NCBI RefSeq assembly: GCF_020531845.1
Contig: NZ_JAJAVF010000002.1
Coordinates: forward strand, 717,543 to 781,542
Reading direction: 5' to 3'
DNA from: Methylobacillus methanolivorans
GTDB taxonomy: Bacteria; Pseudomonadota; Gammaproteobacteria; Burkholderiales; Methylophilaceae
DNA: 64,000 nt
Part shown: in pieces, positions 28,768 to 38,841 of the stretch
Layout: the number at the start of each line of letters is the position of its first letter
Numbering within the stretch: position 1 is the stretch's first letter
The notes under the pieces: model-generated
What the model saw: only the letters and a program-made list of their open reading frames with translations
What the model was told of the DNA's origin: nothing
The model's database searches: none
Translations under genes and position numbers: made by a program

Positions 28768-29463
28768 TCATTGCGACCATATACAAGCACCACCCTTGGT
28801 CAGTGCCTGCAAATACTCCTGATGAGCTGCCTGCTCAACATCACTGGCGGCCAAGACCCTCAGTGGCTTACTTCGCGTTAATTGAAGCTCGTGAATATTT
28901 TCCGCTGGGCCTTGGTCCAGCATATCGATGATCAGACTTTCCTGGCCGCGAGTCATGGCCATGTAGACATCAGCCAGCAATTCCGCATCAAGCAAAGCGC
29001 CGTGTAGTGTGCGCGAAGAATTGTCTATGCCATAGTGTCTACATAAAGCATCTAGGTTGTTACGTTGACCAGGCCGCATTTCCTTGGCCATTTTCAGCGT
29101 ATCGATAATTTCCTCGACGCTCTGCTCAATGTTGCGTCTATCTATCCTCGTCAGCTCGGAATTTAGGAAACCAATATCGAAAGGCGCATTGTGGATAATC
29201 AAGTCTGCCCCAGATACGAATTGCAGAAAGTCATCCACAATATCGGGAAAACGAGGCTTATCCTGCAGAAACTCTAGGGTGATGCCATGCACCTCCTGCG
29301 CGGCCTCGTCAATCTCGCGGTCTGGATTAAGATACACATGAAAATGGTTGTTAGTCAGCCTGCGGTTGATCAACTCAACCCCGGCAATTTCGATAATACG
29401 ATGCCCCTGGGCGTGATAAAGCCCGGTTGTTTCGGTATCGAGGAAAATCTGTCTCATGCCCAT
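28768..29463 (-). CDS. dnaQ: DNA polymerase III epsilon subunit (3'-5' proofreading exonuclease)
   Basis: The proofreading subunit of the replicase core. The exonuclease motif I DTETTG (Asp9, Glu11) is at the N terminus. ExoII includes LIIHNAPFDIGFLN, and ExoIII epsilon-type HGALLDAELLADVYMAMT carries the final catalytic residues. The C-terminal tail would bind the alpha subunit. At 231 residues it is typical. It lies 2 bp downstream of rnhA, the standard dnaQ-rnhA association. Confidence 0.96.
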   Translation of the reverse strand: MGMRQIFLDTETTGLYHAQGHRIIEIAGVELINRRLTNNHFHVYLNPDREIDEAAQEVHGITLEFLQDKPRFPDIVDDFLQFVSGADLIIHNAPFDIGFLNSELTRIDRRNIEQSVEEIIDTLKMAKEMRPGQRNNLDALCRHYGIDNSSRTLHGALLDAELLADVYMAMTRGQESLIIDMLDQGPAENIHELQLTRSKPLRVLAASDVEQAAHQEYLQALTKGGACIWSQ

Positions 29464-29465
29464 TT

Positions 29466-29924
29466 TTATGCCACCTCTCGTCCCAATACCTGATCTACAC
29501 CCTTATTGGCAAGCGCATCAGCCCGCTCATTACCAGCGTTATCCGCATGCCCCTTTACCCATATCCACTCGATCTTGTGCTGTTGCACCAAGCTATCAAG
29601 GGCTTTCCAGAGATCTACATTTTTGACTGGCTTTTTATCACTGGTCGTCCAGTTTCTTGCCTTCCAACCATGTACCCACTCCGTGATGCCTTTTTGCACG
29701 TACACGGAATCGGTATAAATCCTAACCTTGCATTCCCGCTTTAAAGCCTCTAGCGCACGGATTACTGCGGTAAGTTCCATACGATTATTCGTAGTATTCA
29801 ACTCCCCACCGTACAGGTCTTTTTCATGTCCTGCTACCGACAACCAGGCTCCCCAGCCACCAGGCCCGGGGTTGCCTTTGCAAGCACCATCGGCATAAAT
29901 CTCTACTACACTGCTATCACTCAT
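29466..29924 (-). CDS. rnhA: Ribonuclease HI
   Basis: Degrades RNA in RNA-DNA hybrids. The carboxylate set is visible: Asp11 in [18 protein letters not shown], Glu in NNRMELTAV, Asp in IYTDSVYV, and the C-terminal His/Asp region [13 protein letters not shown] chose ATG 29924 (152 residues, [13 protein letters not shown]) over a frame 44 codons longer, because the upstream part lies inside the methyltransferase gene and is not family-like. With this start it overlaps the methyltransferase end by 8 bp. Confidence 0.96.
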   Translation of the reverse strand: MSDSSVVEIYADGACKGNPGPGGWGAWLSVAGHEKDLYGGELNTTNNRMELTAVIRALEALKRECKVRIYTDSVYVQKGITEWVHGWKARNWTTSDKKPVKNVDLWKALDSLVQQHKIEWIWVKGHADNAGNERADALANKGVDQVLGREVA

Positions 29925-30639
29925 GTTTTTTCTGTATATCCGTTCTTTGGGTTGGTGTTGGCAACAAGCCAGCTTTGAGCTTGGATTTATTCCAGGCTGG
30001 CTTGATGAGGCGCATACCGATAACGCGTTTTTTCGCCAAGACAAAGTATACCCCACCCATCAATGGCCAAAACCGGGATCCCAAGCGCTCAATCGCGCCA
30101 AGTCGGCCTTGCCCAGAGCTATTACGCAATGGGGGCATATGACATGCCATCTTTACCTCAATAATTTCAAAATCCAGAAGAGTAAGCCAATCCTTTACCC
30201 GCATTAGGCTAAGAAAGTTGGCATCCCAAGGATAATCATCGTTATCGTTCGCCAGCCTGCGCAAGCCCCATGTACTCACAGGGTTGAAACCAGTGATGAC
30301 GATATGCCCCTCCGCCACCAGCACACGGGCAGCTTCACGCAACGTCTGGTGCGGATGCTCACTGAAATCCAGGGCATGCGGCAATAATAGTAGATCCAGA
30401 CTATCAGCTTGAATCGGCAACTGATGTGACTCGCATTGTATCGCCCCGTGATCAACATCAGCATTGAATTGAAAAGGAATACGGCAATGTCTTAATAAGG
30501 GCATGCCCAACACGCCAAATTGCATGGCATGAAAGCCAAAAATATCATGCACAACCCTGTCAAACAATGCTTGTTCCTGCTCCTGCAGGTATTGTCCTAA
30601 TGGGCTGGCAAGCCATTGTTCTTGCTTCTCTGTTGACAT
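29917..30639 (-). CDS. SAM-dependent methyltransferase (YafS-like)
   Basis: A class I methyltransferase of 240 residues. Motif I is weak, but the later core is clear: [41 protein letters not shown] (about 80-120). The E. coli relative yafS occupies the same place next to rnhA-dnaQ and gloB-mltD, and its substrate is unknown. It is divergent from gloB with a 51-bp intergenic space and heads a minus-strand unit with rnhA and dnaQ. Confidence 0.82.
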   Translation of the reverse strand: MSTEKQEQWLASPLGQYLQEQEQALFDRVVHDIFGFHAMQFGVLGMPLLRHCRIPFQFNADVDHGAIQCESHQLPIQADSLDLLLLPHALDFSEHPHQTLREAARVLVAEGHIVITGFNPVSTWGLRRLANDNDDYPWDANFLSLMRVKDWLTLLDFEIIEVKMACHMPPLRNSSGQGRLGAIERLGSRFWPLMGGVYFVLAKKRVIGMRLIKPAWNKSKLKAGLLPTPTQRTDIQKKHE

Positions 30640-30690
30640 CAGGGCCCTAACCTATCATTAATAGGCATCATCTATTGCTTAATCACTTCG

Positions 30691-31443
30691 ATGCCTGAAA
30701 TTATCCCGATTCCCGCTTTTGACGACAATTATATCTGGCTATTACATCATGATGGCCATGCCATCGTGGTGGATCCTGGGGATGCACAACCTGTGCTAGA
30801 TGTATTAACAGGATTGAATCTACATTTAGATGCCATCTTGGTAACCCACCATCATGCTGACCATATTGGTGGTGTTGAAGCATTAATTGCAGCCACCTCT
30901 GCTCAAGCTTACGCCCCGAAAAAAGAACGATACGTTTTCCCTCACGAGGCTGTCAGCGCGGGGGATCAATTAGAGTTTGTTTCATTAGGGCTATCGCTCT
31001 CCGTATTTGATATCCCCGGACACACCCTAGGGCATGTCGCCTATTATGCCCAGGGCATATTATTCTGCGGCGATACCTTATTTGGAGCTGGTTGCGGACG
31101 TTTATTTGAAGGCACGCCCTCGCAAATGCTGGCTTCATTACAGCAGCTCGCAAGCCTACCAGACGATACCGCCGTTTATTGTGCCCATGAATATACTCAA
31201 CACAACCTCAGGTTTGCCCTATCGCTAGAGCCTGATCATGCCGCTTTACAGACACGAGCAGAAGCTACAGGCACCCTGCGCGCCCAAGGCTTGCCCAGCC
31301 TGCCGTCAAGCATCGGATTGGAGCTTGCCACCAATCCTTTCCTGCGTTGTCATGAACCTGGTTTGGCACAAGCTTCAGGTAGTAAAGATCGTGATGTCCT
31401 GAGTGTTTTTACATCTATCCGAGATTTAAGAAATCATTTTTAA
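30691..31443 (+). CDS. gloB: Hydroxyacylglutathione hydrolase (glyoxalase II)
   Basis: A binuclear metallo-beta-lactamase-fold enzyme that hydrolyses S-lactoylglutathione to lactate and glutathione, finishing methylglyoxal detoxification. The metal site motif THHHADH is at about residues 52-58, followed by GHTLGHVAYY, LFCGDTLFGAGCGRLFEG and the glutathione-site region YCAHEYTQHNLRFA. At 250 residues it is full length. It is divergent from the methyltransferase gene and 114 bp before mltD. Confidence 0.96.
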   Translation: MPEIIPIPAFDDNYIWLLHHDGHAIVVDPGDAQPVLDVLTGLNLHLDAILVTHHHADHIGGVEALIAATSAQAYAPKKERYVFPHEAVSAGDQLEFVSLGLSLSVFDIPGHTLGHVAYYAQGILFCGDTLFGAGCGRLFEGTPSQMLASLQQLASLPDDTAVYCAHEYTQHNLRFALSLEPDHAALQTRAEATGTLRAQGLPSLPSSIGLELATNPFLRCHEPGLAQASGSKDRDVLSVFTSIRDLRNHF

Positions 31444-31557
31444 TCATTGAGATAATGATATGACTTCAAGTGAGATGTTTATTTTCCCCATAGACTTGAC
31501 GCTGCATTCCCTCATTCGCTACTATCCTAGCACCCGAAGCCATCACGAGAAGTGTGA

Positions 31558-33120
31558 ATGACTGTGAAGTCCCTGCTGAAGCTGGTATTACTAGCATCAC
31601 CCATTATTACAGCTCCCGCAGCTTATGCTGTCACCAATGTGGTCGGCGACGAAATCGTCATCCTTGGCGATTATCCTAGTGACGATATTGCCGGATACAT
31701 GCCGGATGGCACTAACCTCAAAAGCCAAGATAGCCTGGCTACCTTTGATCTATGGCAACGTATTCGTGATGGCTATGGCATCCCTGAATTGCAATCGCCA
31801 ATAACCAGCACTCATGAGAGTTGGTATTCATCTCGCCCTGATTATGTCAAGCGCATGATAGATCGCAGCCAGCGCTATCTCTACCATATCGTTGAAGAAG
31901 TGCAAAAGCGTGGCATGCCTACTGAAATTGCCCTGCTGCCCATGATAGAAAGCGCATTCAACCCGCAGGCACTATCCCGAAGCAGCGCCTCTGGCATCTG
32001 GCAGTTCATCCCCTCTACTGGCAAGAATTTTGGCCTGAAACAGGACTGGTGGAGTGATGGCCGCCGTGATGTCACCGCTGCCACCAATGCGGCACTCAAC
32101 TACCTGCAAAAACTATATGTCATGTTTGGTACGTGGGATCTTGCCCTGGCCGCCTATAATGCTGGCGAAGGTACGGTAAGCCGTGCAATTGCACGCAACC
32201 GCAGCCTGGGTCTGCCAACTGACTATCAAAGCCTAGAACTTTCTGACGAAACAAAGAATTACGTTCCCAAGCTGCAAGCGGTCAAAAACATCATGACCAA
32301 TCCACAGCGTTATGGATTAAATATACAAAGCATTCCCAATCGGCCTTACTTCGTCAAAGTCACTGCACCCCAGCAAATTGACGCCAAGCTTGCGGCAGAG
32401 TTGGCTGAAATCTCTGCAGAAGAGTTTGCCTCGCTCAATCCTGAATACAATCGTCCTGTGCTAACTGCTAATGGCAAGGTGCATGAAATCCTGCTACCTA
32501 TCAGTGCAGCCGAAATATTCAGCAACAATTTAGCTGTTTATGACAAACCACTTGTCAGTTGGCAAACCTACCATGCGAAACGAGGTGAGCGTATGGACAG
32601 CATTGCGCGGAAATTCGGCATTGACACGGCAAAGTTGCGTGATATTAATGGCTTGAGTGCAAACAATATCGCTAACAACACGCCATTGCTGGTACCTGTT
32701 CAGTCAGAGAGTAATCGTGATGCAATGATTGCCATTGCAGACCACGGACAAATTTCCATGCCAAGCACCACCTTGGCTCCTCCCACTACGATCAAACACA
32801 TTGTCAAAGCCGGCGATACCATCAGCAGCATTGCCAAGAAATACAGCCTAAGTAATCAGCAAATTCTTAGTGCTAACGGCCTAAAATCCAGCAATCTCAA
32901 GCCAGGTCAAATCCTTGCTATTACTAGCAGCCAATCAACCCCGAGCCAAGCCAAATCCATAGCAACCCGCCACTATGTGGTTAAGCGTGGGGACACTCTG
33001 GATAGCATTGCACGTAAATTTGACGTTCAAAGTAAAGACTTGAGGCGTTGGAACAACCTGACCGGCTCCCAGATATCACCCGGCAATAAACTGACCGTCT
33101 CCCGTCCTGGCGAGGCCTAA
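31558..33120 (+). CDS. mltD: Membrane-bound lytic murein transglycosylase D with three LysM domains
   Basis: Cleaves the glycan strands of peptidoglycan. A signal peptide ends at about residue 25 (APAAYAVT), but there is no lipobox cysteine near it, unlike E. coli MltD, so it may be soluble periplasmic. The SLT catalytic domain (about 85-260) has Glu131 in MIESAFNPQA followed by SGIWQFIPSTG and AYNAGEG. LysM repeats start near 340, 411 and 472 (for example HIVKAGDTISSIAKKY). At 520 residues it is full length. Its ATG follows gloB, as in enterobacteria. Confidence 0.95.
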   Translation: MTVKSLLKLVLLASPIITAPAAYAVTNVVGDEIVILGDYPSDDIAGYMPDGTNLKSQDSLATFDLWQRIRDGYGIPELQSPITSTHESWYSSRPDYVKRMIDRSQRYLYHIVEEVQKRGMPTEIALLPMIESAFNPQALSRSSASGIWQFIPSTGKNFGLKQDWWSDGRRDVTAATNAALNYLQKLYVMFGTWDLALAAYNAGEGTVSRAIARNRSLGLPTDYQSLELSDETKNYVPKLQAVKNIMTNPQRYGLNIQSIPNRPYFVKVTAPQQIDAKLAAELAEISAEEFASLNPEYNRPVLTANGKVHEILLPISAAEIFSNNLAVYDKPLVSWQTYHAKRGERMDSIARKFGIDTAKLRDINGLSANNIANNTPLLVPVQSESNRDAMIAIADHGQISMPSTTLAPPTTIKHIVKAGDTISSIAKKYSLSNQQILSANGLKSSNLKPGQILAITSSQSTPSQAKSIATRHYVVKRGDTLDSIARKFDVQSKDLRRWNNLTGSQISPGNKLTVSRPGEA

Positions 33121-33132
33121 TGCTTATTTTTC

Positions 33133-34788
33133 ATGCGTGAATATTCCTCTGTTTTGAATTATCCCGCCCTATTGAGTCTATTATTGGCAATAGGCCTGTC
33201 AGCCTGTGGTCGTCCTAGCGCTGATCAAGTAGTCAATTACGATCTGGAATATCCACCAGAAAATGGTGGAACGATGATTGATGCCACGCGTGGTGAACCC
33301 AGCGGCTTGATTACCATGATTGCAGGCGAAGCTGCGGCATCTGCAGTCGCACAGAATATCTTCAGCAGTCTATTACGCTATGACAAGAACCTGGAGTTTG
33401 AAGGTGAGTTGGCTGAATCTTGGAATATCTCAGCGGACCAGAAAGTCATCACGTTCAAGCTAAAGCCCAATCTCAAATGGGCTGATGGCAAGCCACTGAC
33501 CAGCGCAGATATCTTGTTTACCTGGAAACTGATTACCGACGATAAAACACGCACGCCCTACGCCTCCGACTACAAACTCGTCATTAAGGCTGAAATCCCA
33601 GATGCCCGTACTTTCAGGGTCAGTTATGCCGAACCATATGCTCCGGCAGTCAACTCCTGGGCAGGCCTTGATATCCTGCCCAAGCATCTGCTTGAGGGTA
33701 AGGATATCAACAATACAGCCTTTGCCCGCAATCCCGTAGGTAGCCACTACTATCAACTCGAAAAATGGCGCCCAGGTGAGCAGATATCATTGGTGCGTAA
33801 CCCGCTCTCGACGCAGGGCCAGCCGCGCATAGACCGGCTAGTGAGTCGCTTTATCCCGGATGAAGCCTCTCAATTCCTGGAGTTGATGGCGAATAATATC
33901 GACACCATGGGTCTCTCCCCTGTGCAATATGCGCGTATCTTCCCGGCACGTCCGGAGTTGCAAAAAAAATTCTCGCTCTATAAGGAACTGGGAAATAGCT
34001 ATACCTATTTAGGTTTTAACCTCAAGCACAAGCCGTTTGATGATATTCGCGTGCGTAAAGCCATCAACTACGCTATTGATAAACAAGAGTTGATTGATGG
34101 TGTATTGCTAGGAATGGGTGAACCTGTTGCCTCACCTTACAAGCCAGGCACACGTTGGTCTAACCCCAACCTGAAACCCTATGCTTACGACCCTGCAAAA
34201 GCACTCGCCTTACTGAAGCAAGCTGGCTTCAAGAAAAACCAGGATGGTATTCTGGAGCGAAATGGCAAGCCTCTTTCCTTTGAAATCCTTACCAACCAGA
34301 ATAAACAGCGTGAAATGAGTGCCGTCTTGATTCAGCGTAGGCTTAAGGAGATCGGCATTGATGTGAGAATTCGGGTATTGGAATGGGCCAGTTTCATTGG
34401 TCGTTTTATCAAGACCGGTGACTTCGATGTAGTATTACTTGGATGGCAGCTTGCGATTGATCCTGATCAATATGCTATTTGGCACTCTTCACAACAAGCG
34501 CCTGGCCAATTCAACTTTGTTGGCTACAAAAATCAACGTGTTGATCGCCTATTGGAACGCGGCCGTATGGAGCTCAACCCTGATAAACGTATGAGCATCT
34601 ATCATGAATTTGCCGAAATCCTACTGGAAGACAGCCCTATCGTTTACTTATTTGCTGGTTATGGCTTACAAGCCATGCATAAACGCATCAAGGGTATAGA
34701 CAACCCGGCACCACCTGCTGGGATTGGGCACAACTCGCAGGATTGGTACATTCCTAGGCCATTACGGCGCACGGAGATCAGCCAGTGA
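33133..34788 (+). CDS. Peptide/nickel-type ABC transporter substrate-binding lipoprotein (SBP family 5)
   Basis: A 551-residue periplasmic solute-binding protein anchored as a lipoprotein, with lipobox LSAC near residues 22-25. The family-5 pattern is clear: LAESWNISADQKVITFKL, KPLTSADILFTWKL, DDIRVRKAINYAIDKQ and a long C-terminal lobe. Substrates in this family range from oligopeptides to murein peptides; this one is unassigned. It starts 12 bp after mltD and is followed 52 bp later by two permease genes. The link to a murein hydrolase makes recycled muropeptides a reasonable guess, but this is inference. Confidence 0.9.
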   Translation: MREYSSVLNYPALLSLLLAIGLSACGRPSADQVVNYDLEYPPENGGTMIDATRGEPSGLITMIAGEAAASAVAQNIFSSLLRYDKNLEFEGELAESWNISADQKVITFKLKPNLKWADGKPLTSADILFTWKLITDDKTRTPYASDYKLVIKAEIPDARTFRVSYAEPYAPAVNSWAGLDILPKHLLEGKDINNTAFARNPVGSHYYQLEKWRPGEQISLVRNPLSTQGQPRIDRLVSRFIPDEASQFLELMANNIDTMGLSPVQYARIFPARPELQKKFSLYKELGNSYTYLGFNLKHKPFDDIRVRKAINYAIDKQELIDGVLLGMGEPVASPYKPGTRWSNPNLKPYAYDPAKALALLKQAGFKKNQDGILERNGKPLSFEILTNQNKQREMSAVLIQRRLKEIGIDVRIRVLEWASFIGRFIKTGDFDVVLLGWQLAIDPDQYAIWHSSQQAPGQFNFVGYKNQRVDRLLERGRMELNPDKRMSIYHEFAEILLEDSPIVYLFAGYGLQAMHKRIKGIDNPAPPAGIGHNSQDWYIPRPLRRTEISQ

Positions 34789-34840
34789 TATCGATCACCA
34801 TTTCGACTGATACTCCATTAGCTCGCCTGGAAGCTGCAAC

Positions 34841-35860
34841 ATGCTGAAATATTTGTTGAAACGTCTTTTCTGGATGGTACCACTGTTGATCGGCATCAGC
34901 TTGGTGTCCTTCCTCATTATCCACCTTGCTCCCGGTGACATTACCATGACCGAGGCTGGTTTTGACCCTAAGGCCAGTGAAGAATCACGCCAAAAACTGC
35001 GCGAACTGTACAACCTGGATAAACCCGTCATCGTGCAATATGGGTTGTGGCTGAAGCGTATGGTGAAGCTAGACTTTGGTACTTCCTTTGCCACGCATCA
35101 GCGCCCTGTATTCTGGCAAGCCAAGGACAAGGATGGTAATGTCACCCCAGGGATGATCCAGGAGGCCTTACCCATTACCTTACTGATCAATATCCTGAGC
35201 CTAGGGCTCATTGTTATCGTTGCGCTACCACTAGGTGTCATCTCGGCGCTCACGCAGAACCGTTTGCCGGACCGTGCCATTAGCCTCTTTGTTTTTGTCG
35301 GATTCGCCATTCCTGGTTTCTGGCTAGCATTGTTACTCATGTATTGGACTGGCGTGATCAATGACTGGCTACCTATTTCAGGGCTGCACAGCCAAGGTGC
35401 AGAGCATATGCACTGGCTGGCCTATGCCTGGGATGCGTTGAAACACATGGCTTTGCCAGTCTTCATTTCTGCATTGAGCGGCCTGGCTGGCATTTCACTA
35501 TTTGTACGCAATGGCATGCTGGATGTATTGCATCAGGACTACATCACGACGGCTCGTGCCAAAGGCCTGCCAGAGAACAGCGTGGTGTATGGCCACGCCT
35601 TGCGTAATGCCTTGTTGCCGCTGATCACGATTTTTGGCCTCTCCATCCCTGGCTTGATTGGTGGCTCCGTTATTGCCGAATCCATCTTTGCCATTCCCGG
35701 CATGGGGAAACTATTTTATGATGCCGTGCTGATGCGCGACTTCCCTGTCATCATGGGCATACTCACCATAGGCTCAGCACTAACGCTTATCGGCAACTTG
35801 CTAGCGGATCTTGCCTATGCCTGGGCAGACCCTCGTGTTCGCCGTGGAGTCATGCAATGA
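34841..35860 (+). CDS. Peptide-type ABC transporter permease (DppB/OppB-like)
   Basis: A 339-residue inner-membrane permease with six predicted helices. It has the family N terminus MLKYLLKRLFWMVPLLIGISL, a large first periplasmic loop, and the EAA loop that contacts the ATPase (ARAKGLPENSVVYGHALRNALLP, about 240-262). The C terminus has SVIAESIFAIPGMGKLF. Its stop overlaps the next permease start by four bases (ATGA). No ATP-binding subunit is encoded beside it. Confidence 0.93.
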   Translation: MLKYLLKRLFWMVPLLIGISLVSFLIIHLAPGDITMTEAGFDPKASEESRQKLRELYNLDKPVIVQYGLWLKRMVKLDFGTSFATHQRPVFWQAKDKDGNVTPGMIQEALPITLLINILSLGLIVIVALPLGVISALTQNRLPDRAISLFVFVGFAIPGFWLALLLMYWTGVINDWLPISGLHSQGAEHMHWLAYAWDALKHMALPVFISALSGLAGISLFVRNGMLDVLHQDYITTARAKGLPENSVVYGHALRNALLPLITIFGLSIPGLIGGSVIAESIFAIPGMGKLFYDAVLMRDFPVIMGILTIGSALTLIGNLLADLAYAWADPRVRRGVMQ

Positions 35861-36681
35861 AACGTGCACTTTCCAACCCCTTGGCGCTTGCCGGTTTCAT
35901 CATTATCACCAGCATCTTCCTGTTGGCGTTGCTTGCCCCCTTGATCTCGCCTTACGATCCGGATGCCATTGACGTTAAAGCAATCTTGCTAAGCCCTTCA
36001 CCCAGCCACTGGATGGGCACTGATGCATTGGGACGGGATGTCTTCTCACGCATGCTGTTCGGTGCACGTATATCCCTGTTGGTAGGCTTGGTCGCTGTTG
36101 GCATCGCTACCTTCATTGGCATTATCCTGGGCGCGATTGCAGGCTATTATCGCGGCTGGGTAGATGTAGTGATCATGCGCACTGTCGATGTGATGTTATC
36201 TATCCCCACCTTTTTCCTTATTCTGGCAGTGATCGCATTCCTGACACCATCCATCTGGAACATCATGATCATCATTGGGTTAACTTCCTGGATGGGCGTC
36301 ACTCGACTCGTCCGCGCCGAATTTCTCAGCCTACGTAATCGTGAATTCGTCATGGCATCAGAAACTCTAGGGGCCAGCGATAATCGATTGATTTTCAAGC
36401 ACCTGTTACCAAACAGCATGACACCGGTGATTGTCAGCTCAGTTTTGGGCGTAGCTAGTGCAGTGCTGATCGAGTCGGGCTTGAGTTTCCTTGGCTTAGG
36501 TGTGCAAGCCCCACAAGCTTCGTGGGGCAATATTCTCACTGACGGCAAGGAATATATCCAATTCGCCTGGTGGCTATCTTTATTCCCCGGGCTGGCCATC
36601 CTGATTACCGTGCTTGGCTATAACCTGTTCGGTGAAGGCCTGCGTGATGTCTACGACCCACGCTCTTCGCAATCCCGCTAG
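35857..36681 (+). CDS. Peptide-type ABC transporter permease (DppC/OppC-like)
   Basis: A 274-residue second permease. It starts with a helix (LALAGFIIITSIFLLALLAPLISPYDP), then the DppC-type HWMGTDALGRDVFSRMLFGAR, and the EAA loop VMASETLGASDNRLIFKHLLPN (about 165-187). It is coupled to the preceding permease by ATGA overlap. The gene after it is on the opposite strand, so the operon ends here without ATPases, which must come from another locus if the transporter works. Confidence 0.93.
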   Translation: MKRALSNPLALAGFIIITSIFLLALLAPLISPYDPDAIDVKAILLSPSPSHWMGTDALGRDVFSRMLFGARISLLVGLVAVGIATFIGIILGAIAGYYRGWVDVVIMRTVDVMLSIPTFFLILAVIAFLTPSIWNIMIIIGLTSWMGVTRLVRAEFLSLRNREFVMASETLGASDNRLIFKHLLPNSMTPVIVSSVLGVASAVLIESGLSFLGLGVQAPQASWGNILTDGKEYIQFAWWLSLFPGLAILITVLGYNLFGEGLRDVYDPRSSQSR

Positions 36682-36689
36682 TGAATAGA

Positions 36690-38600
36690 TTAATGCAGCA
36701 GCCCATGAAACTCTTCCAATGGCAAGGGCCTTGAGAAAAGATACCCTTGGAATGCCTTGCATCCGTATTGCCGCAAAATTTCCATCTGTTCTTGACTCTC
36801 CACGCCTTCAGCTATCACCTCTAGGTCGAGTGCAGCTGCCATTGCAATAATAGCTCGCACAATCACGGCGTCATTAGGGTTGTTAACGATATTACCCACG
36901 AAACTACGATCAATCTTAAGTTGATTCAAAGGCAAGCGCTTGAGATGCACCAAAGAAGAGTAGCCAGTGCCAAAATCATCCATGGCAAAGTGAATGCCAA
37001 GTTGCTGCAACTCCAACATTTTCTTGGCATTATCTGAAGTTCCATCCATGACAAGGCTCTCAGTCAGCTCAATTTTAAGCTTGCTTGGATTCACTTGAGT
37101 CACCTCCAGTATATCCTTGATCTGTTTAACAAAGTCATCCTGACATAACTGGCGAATACTGATATTGACCGATAATACCAAATCACGAGTACTTTCACTC
37201 TGCTCCCATGCCTTGAGTTGTTGGCAGGCACTCATCAAAACATAATGTCCAATCGGCAAGATCAAACCTGTTTCCTCCGCTAGGGAGATAAACTGTGTTG
37301 GTGGTACCAGACCGCGCTCCGGGTGCAGCCAGCGTAGTAGCACTTCAGCGCCGTAAGCACGTTGCTCAGCATCAACCTGAATCTGATAATACAGAAGGAG
37401 TTGATTTTGATTGACCGCCACTCGTAAATCAGCTTCCAACCCGGCCTTATGCTCTATCATCGCTTGCATCTGTGGATCAAATAGGCAATAAGCATCTCGC
37501 CCCGTCTGCTTGGCGTGATACATCGCGGTATCCGCACGACGAAGGACTTCATGAATATTATTATTTCCACCACTCAACAAGCTAATACCGATACTAGCCG
37601 TACAGTGATAATGGTAGCCTTTGAGCTCGTAAGTATGGCGAATTGCCTGACATACCTTTTCCGCTACCCTCAAAGCACCTTGCGTAGCAAGTTGCTCATC
37701 ACTGCTGATATCTTCCAATATGACAAGAAACTCATCCCCACCGAACCGCGCCACCATATCACTCTGCCGCACTGAACTACTTAACCGTGAAGCTACCTCC
37801 ATGAGTAGCAAGTCACCGAAATCATGTCCTTTGGTATCATTAAGAGTCTTAAAATTGTCCAGATCGATAAACAAAATAGCGCCATAACTTTTGTTTTTCT
37901 GGCTATTCACCAACGCCAGTGAAAGCCGGTCCATCAACAGCCGGCGGTTTGGCAATTGGGTCAATGGATCATAAAAAGCCAGACGATAGATGTTCTCGTT
38001 GGCCTCCTTCTGCTGGCTTACATCAGAAAATGTGGCGATATAATTAATGACGTGATGGCTGTCATCAGTAATCGCCCTGATCGTCAAAAGTTTAGGATAA
38101 ATTGTGCCATCCTTGCGCTTATCCCAAACCTCTCCTTGCCAATAGTGATGCTCGCGCAACTCAATCCACATTTTGCGGTAAAAATCTGCATTTTGCCGCC
38201 CCGATTTCAACAATGACGGGGTCATACCTAATACCTCGTCCTGTCGATATCCAGTCAGTCGGGTAAAAGCGCTATTGACCTTCAAAATGATATTGTTGGC
38301 ATCTGTGACCAAGATACCATCCTGACTTTCAAAAGCATGCCGTGTAATCCTGAGTTCATTTTCTGCCTCAAGAAGCTGCTTTTTCAAATCTGAAATCTCC
38401 TGTTGTAGGAGGTCATACTGTTCTTGCAGCCCCATACTGGGCAATAAGTGCTGAGCCAACTTCCCTAGCCATTGCTGCCATTTAAAGCTTTGCATCCCCG
38501 CCAAGACATCAAAAAACACAAGCCTACTAGTAGTATTCCCCATGAAAAACGTCATTCCATCACTTTCGGTTTTTATTAATAGTGTGACGACTGCAAACAT
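36690..38600 (-). CDS. PAS-GGDEF-EAL c-di-GMP turnover protein
   Basis: A 636-residue signalling protein. A coiled coil (about 60-85) leads into a PAS domain (about 88-205, with GYRQDEVLGMTPSLLKSG), a GGDEF domain (about 207-370, intact ARFGGDEF) and an EAL domain (about 385-632). The EAL signature reads EVL in GAEVLLRW, and the other catalytic residues (LSVNIS, ELTES, MDDFGTGYSSL, KIDRSFV, EGVE) are present. It may therefore both make and degrade c-di-GMP, or one activity may dominate. No membrane segment is evident. Several in-frame ATGs near the start leave its N terminus uncertain. It converges with the peptide permease operon. Confidence 0.93.
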   Translation of the reverse strand: MFAVVTLLIKTESDGMTFFMGNTTSRLVFFDVLAGMQSFKWQQWLGKLAQHLLPSMGLQEQYDLLQQEISDLKKQLLEAENELRITRHAFESQDGILVTDANNIILKVNSAFTRLTGYRQDEVLGMTPSLLKSGRQNADFYRKMWIELREHHYWQGEVWDKRKDGTIYPKLLTIRAITDDSHHVINYIATFSDVSQQKEANENIYRLAFYDPLTQLPNRRLLMDRLSLALVNSQKNKSYGAILFIDLDNFKTLNDTKGHDFGDLLLMEVASRLSSSVRQSDMVARFGGDEFLVILEDISSDEQLATQGALRVAEKVCQAIRHTYELKGYHYHCTASIGISLLSGGNNNIHEVLRRADTAMYHAKQTGRDAYCLFDPQMQAMIEHKAGLEADLRVAVNQNQLLLYYQIQVDAEQRAYGAEVLLRWLHPERGLVPPTQFISLAEETGLILPIGHYVLMSACQQLKAWEQSESTRDLVLSVNISIRQLCQDDFVKQIKDILEVTQVNPSKLKIELTESLVMDGTSDNAKKMLELQQLGIHFAMDDFGTGYSSLVHLKRLPLNQLKIDRSFVGNIVNNPNDAVIVRAIIAMAAALDLEVIAEGVESQEQMEILRQYGCKAFQGYLFSRPLPLEEFHGLLH

Positions 38601-38810
38601 AAAACCATTATATAAAAGTGGTTATATTGGCAAAAATATATCCCAAATTTTTATAAGGCCCTCAATGTGTATCAGATCCTTACAATTTCAGATTTCATCT
38701 TAAATTGCTACCAAATAAAGCGTCAATCAATTTCTGCAAATAAGAATTAGTACATTTGGCCTATTCATCATTTTTAATAATGAACTAACTGATTAATACC
38801 CCATTGAATT

Positions 38811-38839
38811 AAATAAAAAAGCCGGGAAATCCCGGCTTT
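38811..38839 (-). terminator. Rho-independent terminator of the small exported protein gene
   Basis: Stem AAAGCCGGGA/TCCCGGCTTT (from 38818 to about 38839). On minus it ends in a run of Ts (the A run at 38814-38820). It sits just after the stop of the 38842 gene. The remaining 210 bp up to 38601 are AT-rich, and I see no gene there. Confidence 0.9.
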
Positions 38840-38841
38840 GA

